A stretch of 8,333 nucleotides of DNA, taken from Tannerella sp. Its GTDB lineage: Bacteria; Bacteroidota; Bacteroidia; Bacteroidales; Tannerellaceae. Under the pieces are notes generated by a model. The model was not told where the DNA came from, did no database searches, and saw only the letters and a list, made by a program, of their open reading frames with translations. The stretch spans positions 1 through 8,333 of the forward strand of contig JAITBC010000162.1 of NCBI GenBank assembly GCA_031283785.1, given 5' to 3'. Below are positions 1 through 6,270 of this stretch, piece after piece; positions within the stretch are counted from its first letter, which is position 1, and the number at the start of each line of letters is the position of its first letter. Position numbers and translations under genes: made by a program.

Positions 1-170
1 TGTTTTTACTTTAATTTGGATACCTGATAATATGGGAGTATTGAAAACGGTTGTAATCTATTATTGGATGCATGCATTAAACATGCTGATAGATAGTGTT
101 TTACCCCCCCCCCCTCCCCCCCGAAAAATTCAACTGTAAACCGGCTGATTGTACGAACATGCCGTACGAT
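1..170 (+). other. Leader region upstream of the regulator gene, no confirmed gene
   Basis: No independent gene can be supported here. One forward frame is open from the window edge to a TAA at 137-139 and contains ATG codons at 32, 68 and 83. It runs through the cytosine tract at 104-122 and then ends. The regulator's own frame is open from just after a TAG at 94-96. TTAATTTG at 11-18 differs by one base from the Bacteroides -7 consensus TAnnTTTG, but the matching -33 box would lie outside the window, so it is only a weak promoter candidate. Two further ATGs (159 and 171) are in a third frame. The region is either the 5' untranslated leader of the regulator or, if the C tract changes length, part of its coding sequence. 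Confidence 0.5.
104..122 (+). repeat. Poly-C homopolymer tract (C11-T-C7)
   Basis: Eleven consecutive cytosines, one thymine and seven more cytosines lie about 110 bp before the first canonical in-frame start codon of the regulator. No other homopolymer of this length occurs in the window, and it stands out against AT-rich flanks. Runs of this kind are known slippage hot spots that drive phase variation in other bacteria, for example the C tracts of Bordetella fim promoters and the poly-C/poly-G contingency loci of Neisseria and Campylobacter. They are also prone to sequencing and assembly length errors, so the stated length should be treated with caution. Confidence 0.85.
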
Positions 171-243
171 ATGGAAACTGTCGGAAAATATTATTCCGGC
201 GCTCGTATTTTGTCTCTGTCCGGTCTTCGCATTGTCCGCACAG
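148..243 (+). other. Probable signal-peptide coding segment upstream of the TTG start
   Basis: Reading upstream of 232 in the regulator's frame there is no stop back to 97. The translation has a basic stretch (VRTCRTIWK), a hydrophobic stretch (IIPALVFCLCPVFAL) and a plausible signal peptidase I site (ALSA|QD, cut after the codon at 238-240). This is the order of a signal peptide, and the downstream domains need one to reach the periplasm. The segment contains no in-frame ATG, GTG or TTG before 232, however. Either a non-canonical codon starts it (ATT at 148, ATA at 169 or CTG at 178), or the gene is out of frame with its real ATG. Removing one A from the AAAA run at 185-188 would join ATG 171 to it and give a conventional 24-residue signal peptide starting METVGNIIPALVF. 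Confidence 0.7.
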
Positions 244-2739
244 GACGTAAGGTACGGTCTGTCATTTAATTCTTTTGAAGTAATACAGGAAAAACGTACG
301 GGACTGAATCTTACTCCCGATAAGGCGTTATCCCTTCCGGAGGGCTTTACCATGTCGTTCGACGTATGCTTTCAGTCCGGGTATCAACGGGATTTCGGAT
401 ATGTTTTCAGGATCATCTCCGGGAAGGGCGAAACACAACAGTACATTGATTTCGTTCTGAGTATAACCGAACTGACGGTTTCGTATTCTATCGGCGGGAT
501 TATTGCGAAATGTAATTTCGAAGATATCCGTCTTGAGTATGACGAATTTATGCCTTTTGAAATAGATATGGATATTCGTCACAGCCGGGTGAACGTACTG
601 ATAAAAGACAGGAAATTCTCCGGGAACGCCCCTTCCCTGAATAAATTTTCACATGCTCATATCGTATTCGGCAAATCCGATTTCCAACAACTCCAGGTGA
701 GTGATGTTCCCAAAATGACTGTCAAGGATATCCGGATAAAAAATCCCGGCGGGCAGCTCCTGTATTTCTGGCCGTTGTCCCAACATACTTCAGGCGGCGT
801 ATATGATGAAGTAAAGAGAAAGTATGCTTCGGTTGAAAATCCGCACTGGCTTCTTGACAGGCATGCTCTCTGGGAAAAACGGGTTTCCTTTGAGATGCAT
901 TATAATCCTCAGGTCACATATAATACGGACATGGACTGTATTGCGGTGGCTGACACGGAACATTTTGTGACTTATTTCCCGGCAACGCATCGCCTGACGG
1001 AAAGTAAAATACAGCGGGGAGTTTCGTACAGCGACAAGTCGAACCAGATAATTTACAACCCGTTCCTGAAGAATTACTATTCCTACCATCTTTCGCTGGA
1101 GGAAGGAAAAGAGGTTATTCCGTACGATACGCTGACAAAAAGCTGGGACAATGAGCAGGTAGAGAGCTTGTCGGTAGATTATTGGCATCACAACCGGTTT
1201 TTCTCATCTTCGGACAGTTGTCTGTACCTGTTTAACGGTTACGGGCATCATATCTACAAAAGCACGGTGAATAAGTATGATTTTAATACGCAAACATGGG
1301 AAAAAGCAGATTACAGCGGCGACAGGATTACGCCGCGTTATTTGAGCGGCCTGGGCGCCGTTGACGGACATCGCGTGCTGATTTTCGGCGGTTACGGAAG
1401 CGAGAGTGGCGCACAGGAACTCTCACCGCAGAATTATTACGATTTGTATATGGTTGACACGAAGGACATGAAGTCGGAGAAACTGTGGGAGCTGCCTCCT
1501 CCGGATACCGGTTTTGTTGTTTCCGGGTCCATGATTGTCGATACGGCAGCCCGCTGTTTTTATGCCCTGTGTTTCCCGCGACAACTATACAATACGACTC
1601 TTTCACTGTACCGTTTTTCGATGGATCATCCCGAATATGAAGCACTTACCGGTAATATACCGTTTGAATTTGAAGATATTTATTCCTGCTGCGACTTCTA
1701 TCTTGACAGGGGGAAAAGGGAACTGATTGCGGTGGCCTTTTCGCCGGTTGATCCGGGCGTCTCCGCCGAAGTGTCCATTTATACGCTTGCATACCCTCCG
1801 CTGGCGAGAACGTCGCTGTATCAGCAGGAATACAGTGAGGGAGACAGCCATACGGCAAAGATAGGAACAGGGGTCGTCGTCGCACTGTTGATAATGTTGT
1901 CAATGTATACCGTCGTTTACGGAATAAAAAAACGCAGGAAGAAGGTATTTTCATCCGTAAAAACGACCGACGAAGCGGCAGTAAATATCAAACCTTTATC
2001 AAGGCGTGCAAAAAAACGGGCTATCTATCTTTTTGGCGGTTTTCAGGTGTTCGACAGGGAGGAACACGATATTACAGGTGATTTTTCTACCCTGCTCAAA
2101 CAGTTGTTCCTGCTGATCCTGCTCTATACCCTCAAAGACGGGAGGGGCATTTCTTCGACAAGATTGCACGACTTGTTGTGGTTCAACAAAACGGAAGACA
2201 GCGCTAAAAACAACCGGAATGTATATATCAGCAAGCTGCGACAGATTTTCGAAAAGATCGGCGACGTCCGGATAAGAAACAGAAATTCGCTGTGGACAAT
2301 CGAATTTGGCGACAATATTTACTGCGACTATTATGAAGCGATCGCATTGATGGAAAGCATGAAAAACAGGACAAACCGGACAGACCGCAATGTACGGAAG
2401 CTTTTGTCGATCGTTTCGACAGGGAAGCTTTTGCCTAACCTGCAAAGCGAATGGGTGGACCCTTTCAAGGCCGATTTTTCAAATGATATGGTAGACCTCT
2501 TCCTGGAACTCATCCGGCAGCCGGAGCTTGACATCTCGCAGCAGGAGCGTACCAATATGGCCGATTCGGTACTGATTCACGACACGCTGAACGAAGATGC
2601 CCTGAAGATAAAATGCCAACTGCTTGTCAAAGCCGGTAAAAACGGATTGGCAAAGAATGCATACGCTTCCTTTGCCAAAGAATATTTCGCCTCGTTCGGA
2701 ACACCGTTCAAATATACGTTTGAACAGATCTTAACCTGA
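232..2739 (+). CDS. Membrane-anchored LamG/Kelch sensor with SARP-like DNA-binding domain (one-component regulator)
   Basis: Predicted transmembrane transcription regulator of the adjacent susC/susD pair. Residue numbers count from the TTG at 232, which is only the first canonical start; the true N-terminus is probably further upstream. Residues about 5-200 look like a LamG/concanavalin-type sandwich, closing with FWPLSQHTSGGVYDE. Residues about 220-535 look like a beta-propeller with Kelch-type blades: YLFNGYG at 332-338 followed by W356, and VLIFGGYG at 382-389 followed by W419. One transmembrane helix (about 544-564) is followed by the basic stop-transfer sequence KKRRKK. Residues about 597-695 form an OmpR/SARP-type winged helix, with a likely recognition helix around 657-676 (NNRNVYISKLRQIF). 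The tail from about 775 (LNEDALKIKCQLLVKAG) resembles the helical BTAD repeats of SARP regulators. Sensor outside and DNA-binding inside implies direct signalling without a kinase. The ligand is unknown and may be a glycan. The domain order is a confident reading; the domain names rest on motifs only. Confidence 0.8.
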   Translation: MSAQDVRYGLSFNSFEVIQEKRTGLNLTPDKALSLPEGFTMSFDVCFQSGYQRDFGYVFRIISGKGETQQYIDFVLSITELTVSYSIGGIIAKCNFEDIRLEYDEFMPFEIDMDIRHSRVNVLIKDRKFSGNAPSLNKFSHAHIVFGKSDFQQLQVSDVPKMTVKDIRIKNPGGQLLYFWPLSQHTSGGVYDEVKRKYASVENPHWLLDRHALWEKRVSFEMHYNPQVTYNTDMDCIAVADTEHFVTYFPATHRLTESKIQRGVSYSDKSNQIIYNPFLKNYYSYHLSLEEGKEVIPYDTLTKSWDNEQVESLSVDYWHHNRFFSSSDSCLYLFNGYGHHIYKSTVNKYDFNTQTWEKADYSGDRITPRYLSGLGAVDGHRVLIFGGYGSESGAQELSPQNYYDLYMVDTKDMKSEKLWELPPPDTGFVVSGSMIVDTAARCFYALCFPRQLYNTTLSLYRFSMDHPEYEALTGNIPFEFEDIYSCCDFYLDRGKRELIAVAFSPVDPGVSAEVSIYTLAYPPLARTSLYQQEYSEGDSHTAKIGTGVVVALLIMLSMYTVVYGIKKRRKKVFSSVKTTDEAAVNIKPLSRRAKKRAIYLFGGFQVFDREEHDITGDFSTLLKQLFLLILLYTLKDGRGISSTRLHDLLWFNKTEDSAKNNRNVYISKLRQIFEKIGDVRIRNRNSLWTIEFGDNIYCDYYEAIALMESMKNRTNRTDRNVRKLLSIVSTGKLLPNLQSEWVDPFKADFSNDMVDLFLELIRQPELDISQQERTNMADSVLIHDTLNEDALKIKCQLLVKAGKNGLAKNAYASFAKEYFASFGTPFKYTFEQILT

Positions 2740-2871
2740 AATCCGCACCTTTCACCCAATGATCTGAAAGTATGATAAACACAAAATCACATCACGCACA
2801 GACATAGTAGCTGACATCGTGTTTGTTTTTAATATTATTAACTTTTGCGTATGATATTTAATAGATGATTA

Positions 2872-2926
2872 TGCGAAAATTAATCCTGCGGTTAAGTGGA
2901 GGCATTTACATTTGCGAAAAATTAAT
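2872..2926 (+). promoter_or_regulatory. Direct repeat TGCGAAAATTAAT, candidate activator site
   Basis: TGCGAAAATTAAT at 2872-2884 recurs at 2913-2926 as TGCGAAAAATTAAT, with one extra A. The copies start 41 bp apart, close to four DNA helix turns, so they would lie on the same face of the helix. With a transcription start placed roughly at 2920 from the -7 box, the upstream copy is centred near -42, where activators that touch RNA polymerase often bind. The downstream copy overlaps the end of the -7 box. SARP-family winged-helix proteins typically bind direct repeats, so the neighbouring regulator is the natural candidate ligand. The repeat is seen directly; its function is inferred. Confidence 0.45.
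2907..2914 (+). promoter_or_regulatory. Candidate susC promoter -7 box (TACATTTG)
   Basis: TACATTTG matches the Bacteroides primary sigma -7 consensus TAnnTTTG exactly. It lies 131 bp before the first susC ATG. No TTTG -33 box is present at the usual spacing of about 19-21 bp upstream; the sequence there is TTAATCC-like. A good -7 box with a poor -33 box is what one expects of an activator-dependent promoter, which fits a dedicated regulator next door. The transcription start would be near 2920. Confidence 0.45.
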
Positions 2927-3044
2927 TTTAAGTTTATACTTCAACGCAGGCGATACGGTTCTGCACATTACTCCGTAAGCCGTCAAACCTCATTGTGGAA
3001 ACGGCAACCAGTATCTGAATTATTATTTTTATATATAAACACAC

Positions 3045-6000
3045 ATGAACAAACACTTTAAACACTTTAAACACTTTAAACACTTTAAAAAAATGTATTC
3101 TATGAGTAAAAAATTTCTTGAGTTAAGACTGTTGGCAAGGATTTTGTTAACAGGATGTATTATTTGTTGCTGTTCATTTATTGTGACGGCACAGGAGAGT
3201 TTTACGGTTGAAGGCGTGGTGATCGACGAAGAAGGCGAAGGGTTGCCCGGCGTGACCATCCGGATTCAAGGCTCTACGCGAGGCGCGAGCAGCGATGTGG
3301 ATGGTTCTTATTCGCTGAATAATGTAAAGCCATCGGATGTACTGATCTTTTCTTACATCGGTTATCAGGAACACAAGGAAACGGTGGATAACAGGCGTAA
3401 AATCAACGTTTCCATGGTATCGAACGCCGCGGAACTGGAAGAAGTTGTGATCGTCGCTTTCGGATCGCAGAAAAAGGAGAGCGTACTCAGTTCAATTGAG
3501 ACGCTGAATCCAAAGGAACTGAAAGTGCCGTCCAGTAATTTAACGACGGCGCTGGCCGGACGTCTGTCGGGCGTTATCGCTTATCAGCGAAGCGGGGAGC
3601 CGGGACAGGACAATGCCGACTTTTTTATACGGGGTGTAACGACCTTCGGCTACAAAAAAGACCCGCTTATCCTGATAGACGGGATCGAAACGACATCTAC
3701 GGAACTGGCCCGTCTGACGCCCGACGATATCGAGGCCTTCTCCATTCTGAAAGATGCTACTGCAACGGCTCTCTACGGCGCCCGCGGAGCCAACGGGATT
3801 ATACAGATAAAAACGAAGGAAGGGCGGGAAGGGCCGGCAAGGGTATCTATCCGCCTGGAAAATTCGTATTCGTCGAATACGAGTAACATCGAACTGGCCG
3901 ATCCGATTACGTACATGCAACTCAACAACGAAGCCCGCAATACGCGCCTGCTGGAAGGAAGTACGGATTCGCGGTATTCGCCCGAAAAAATCGACCAGAC
4001 AATCCGCAGGACGAATCCTTACGTTTATCCGGCGAACGACTGGCGGGAACTGCTGGTGAAAGATATCGTAAGCAATCAGCGTGCCAATCTGAGCGTAAGC
4101 GGCGGCGGCGGCATTGCACGATACTACATCGCAGCCTCCTATGCACGGGATAACGGGAACCTGAAAGTAGACAAGAAGAATAATTTCAATAACAATATCG
4201 ACTTGCGCTCCTATCAGCTTCGATCCAACATCAATATCAATGTTACCAAGACGACGGAAGCTGTCGTCCGGCTTTCCGGAAGTTTTGACGACTACACCGG
4301 CCCTCTGGACGGCGGCACAGGCATGTATCAGAAGATATTGAAGTCGAATCCGGTAGAATTTCCGGCCTATTATCCGGAAGCCTATTCGCCCGGAATAAAG
4401 CACATCCTCTTCGGTAATGCGCCGCGCGGCAATGCCACCGCCGGCTACGCAAATCCTTATGCCGATCTGGTGAGAGGATACAAAGACTATACAAAATCAC
4501 TGATCGAGGCGGCGTTTGAATTAAAACAGGATTTCAACTTCATCACCCCCGGTCTGAACGCAAAAGCGCTTTTCAACACTTCCCGTTATTCATACTTCGA
4601 CGTGACCCGTTCGTACAATCCGTATTTTTATGCCGTACAGGAATACGACCGCTTTTCGGGCGAGCTTCCTACCCTGCGGTTGCTTAACGCCGACGGCAAT
4701 CCTACGGAATATCTGGATTATTCTCCGGGCGGAAAAGACATCAATGCGACCACTTATATAGAAGCCTCCTTAATGTACGGCCGGGAATTTAACGATACGC
4801 ACGACGTCAGCGGGCTGCTCGTTTACCATCAACGCGAACAGTTGTATTCCAACAAGGAAACGCTGCAGCTCTCGTTGCCTTACAGGAATCAGGGACTGTC
4901 CGGACGTTTCACTTACGGCTATGACAAACGCTACCTGTTCGAGTTTACGTTCGGATACAACGGCTCGGAACGCTTCTACACGACCGAACGATTCGGATTT
5001 TTCCCCGCTTTTGGAGGTGGATGGATCATATCCAACGAGAAATTCTGGGAAAAGTTCGCTAAGGTAATTCCCAAGTTGAAACTGAAAGGCACATACGGCC
5101 TCGTCGGAAACGACGCGATAGGAGATGAAAACGACCGCTTCTTTTACCTCTCCGAAATGAATATGGACGACGGCGGAAGAGGATATACTTTCGGACAGGG
5201 TTTAAATTCAGGCGGATATACAAGAAACGGCGTACGGATAACTCGCTATGAAAATAAAGACATCACCTGGGAAACCGCCTACAAAACCAATCTCGGAATT
5301 GAAGTGAATCTGTATAATTCTTTTGATATTCAGGCGGATTATTTCACCGAACATCGTAAAAATATCCTGATGACCAGAAGTTCCATCCCCTCAACGATGG
5401 GCTTGTCGGCAGACGTACGCGCCAACGTCGGCGAAGCAAAAGCAAGCGGATTTGACGCCTCGATTGATTATAACAAATATTTTTCCTTTGGATACTGGCT
5501 TCAGGGACGGGCTAATTTCACGTATGCACACAGCGAATTTCTCAAATATGAAGAACCCGAATACCAGGAAAAATACAAATCGAGGGTCGGAAATTCGCTC
5601 AACCAGACGTACGGTTTGATAGCAGAGCGTCTTTTTGTGGATGAATATGAAGTAGCTAATTCGCCTACCCAAACGTTCGGCGAATATATGGCCGGCGACA
5701 TCAAGTACCGCGACGTGAACGGCGACGGAGTAATTACCGACCTCGACGAAGTGCCGCTCGGTTATCCGACGATACCCGAAATTGTCTATGGTTTCGGTAT
5801 TTCTTTTGGGAACGACAGTTTTGATTTTTCCACTTTCTTTCAGGGGCAGGCGCGTTCTTCCTTCTGGATTGACGTCTCGGCCACCAGCCCTTTCCAGTAC
5901 ATCACCAACGAGAACGCCGATGTCCCCATACTGAAAGCCTATGCCGACAGCCACTGGTCGGAAAACGACCGTAACCTGTATGCCATCTGGCCGCGACTGA

Positions 6001-6269
6001 GCGAAACGGTAATCTCCAACAATACACGAACCAGTTCCTGGTTTATGCGCAACGGCGCTTTCCTGAGGATGAAAACGATAGAAATCGGATACAAACTGCC
6101 GAGAAAAATATTGAAAAAGATGTACCTTGACAATCTAAGAATATATGCCACCGGGAACAATATGCTCCTCTTCAGCGGATTCAAACTCTGGGACATTGAA
6201 ATGGGAGACGACGGCCTCGGATATCCGATTCAGAAAGTCTATAATATAGGTTTGCAGATAGGTTTTTAA
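3045..6269 (+). CDS. SusC-family TonB-dependent outer-membrane transporter
   Basis: Outer-membrane beta-barrel that imports nutrients, usually oligosaccharides, using energy from TonB-ExbBD, in complex with the SusD-type lipoprotein encoded next. Numbering is from the ATG at 3045. A signal peptide ends near A49 (IVTA|QES). A CarboxypepD_reg-like beta domain spans about 54-130 (VEGVVIDEEGEGLPGVTIRI). The linker ELEEVVIVAFGSQKK (130-144) precedes the plug domain, which has the SusC hallmark SILKDATATALYGARGANG (233-251). The barrel runs to a C-terminal phenylalanine (YNIGLQIGF), as barrel assembly requires. DVNGDGVITDLDE (890-902) is a family-typical EF-hand-like loop. There is no STN domain, so ECF-sigma signalling through this protein is unlikely. 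The start is uncertain: ATGs at 3045, 3093 and 3102 are in frame. The last gives the most ordinary signal peptide (MSKKFLELRLLARILL), while the first adds an HFK repeat. The cysteine-rich signal sequence (GCIICCC) is odd. Substrate cannot be deduced. Confidence 0.95.
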   Translation: MNKHFKHFKHFKHFKKMYSMSKKFLELRLLARILLTGCIICCCSFIVTAQESFTVEGVVIDEEGEGLPGVTIRIQGSTRGASSDVDGSYSLNNVKPSDVLIFSYIGYQEHKETVDNRRKINVSMVSNAAELEEVVIVAFGSQKKESVLSSIETLNPKELKVPSSNLTTALAGRLSGVIAYQRSGEPGQDNADFFIRGVTTFGYKKDPLILIDGIETTSTELARLTPDDIEAFSILKDATATALYGARGANGIIQIKTKEGREGPARVSIRLENSYSSNTSNIELADPITYMQLNNEARNTRLLEGSTDSRYSPEKIDQTIRRTNPYVYPANDWRELLVKDIVSNQRANLSVSGGGGIARYYIAASYARDNGNLKVDKKNNFNNNIDLRSYQLRSNININVTKTTEAVVRLSGSFDDYTGPLDGGTGMYQKILKSNPVEFPAYYPEAYSPGIKHILFGNAPRGNATAGYANPYADLVRGYKDYTKSLIEAAFELKQDFNFITPGLNAKALFNTSRYSYFDVTRSYNPYFYAVQEYDRFSGELPTLRLLNADGNPTEYLDYSPGGKDINATTYIEASLMYGREFNDTHDVSGLLVYHQREQLYSNKETLQLSLPYRNQGLSGRFTYGYDKRYLFEFTFGYNGSERFYTTERFGFFPAFGGGWIISNEKFWEKFAKVIPKLKLKGTYGLVGNDAIGDENDRFFYLSEMNMDDGGRGYTFGQGLNSGGYTRNGVRITRYENKDITWETAYKTNLGIEVNLYNSFDIQADYFTEHRKNILMTRSSIPSTMGLSADVRANVGEAKASGFDASIDYNKYFSFGYWLQGRANFTYAHSEFLKYEEPEYQEKYKSRVGNSLNQTYGLIAERLFVDEYEVANSPTQTFGEYMAGDIKYRDVNGDGVITDLDEVPLGYPTIPEIVYGFGISFGNDSFDFSTFFQGQARSSFWIDVSATSPFQYITNENADVPILKAYADSHWSENDRNLYAIWPRLSETVISNNTRTSSWFMRNGAFLRMKTIEIGYKLPRKILKKMYLDNLRIYATGNNMLLFSGFKLWDIEMGDDGLGYPIQKVYNIGLQIGF
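3051..3089 (+). repeat. Tandem 9-bp repeat AAACACTTT (4 copies) at the susC 5' end
   Basis: Four perfect head-to-tail copies of AAACACTTT (3051-3086) are followed by one more AAA. If translation starts at 3045 they encode KHFKHFKHFKHFK. Because the unit is 9 bp, changes in copy number keep the frame. If translation really starts at 3093 or 3102, the repeat is instead the untranslated sequence just before the start codon, where unstructured A-rich sequence is known to aid initiation in Bacteroidota. Either way, copy-number change could tune rather than switch SusC expression. Confidence 0.9.
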
Positions 6270-6270
6270 T

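Larger units (their letters stand above)
2740..3044 (+). other. Intergenic region between regulator and susC, probable promoter and leader
   Basis: This 305-bp AT-rich stretch has no convincing ORF. It contains a perfect -7-type box (2907-2914), a weaker TTTG / AACTTTTG pair (2822-2825 and 2840-2847, with a 14-bp spacer that is short for this promoter class) and a 13/14-bp direct repeat (2872-2884 and 2913-2926). No clear intrinsic terminator for the regulator gene is visible: the only inverted repeat near its stop has 6-bp arms (2749-2754 and 2765-2770) and no T run. If transcription starts near 2920, the susC leader is about 125-180 nt long, depending on which ATG is used. Confidence 0.6.

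Noticed and set aside
6..353. Minus-strand open frame across the leader and the poly-C tract
   Set aside because: It runs antisense over the C tract (giving a glycine run) and the regulator's 5' end, and has no recognisable motif.
2749..2770. Possible terminator hairpin after the regulator (CTTTCA ... TGAAAG)
   Set aside because: The arms are only 6 bp with a 10-nt loop and no T run follows, so it is within chance expectation.
3051..3089. CRISPR-like array
   Set aside because: The 9-bp units are contiguous with no spacers; this is a simple tandem repeat.
3045..3101. His/Phe-rich leader peptide of an amino-acid attenuator
   Set aside because: The His and Phe codons alternate because of a tandem DNA repeat, the frame runs into SusC without a stop, and no terminator/antiterminator hairpins are visible.
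3123..3158. Lipobox-like LLTGC in the SusC signal sequence
   Set aside because: The hydrophobic segment continues past this cysteine to a normal signal peptidase I site (IVTA|QES), and SusC proteins are integral barrels rather than lipoproteins.
3045..3480. SusC as a transducer for ECF-sigma/anti-sigma signalling
   Set aside because: The mature N-terminus begins directly with a CarboxypepD_reg-like domain and lacks the STN domain needed for that route; no sigma or anti-sigma gene is present in the window.
3540..4403. Long open frame (287 codons) on the minus strand inside susC
   Set aside because: It is fully antisense to a well-supported SusC plug and barrel region, its translation is rich in Arg, Ile and Cys with no recognisable domain, and it is explained by the codon use of the + strand gene.
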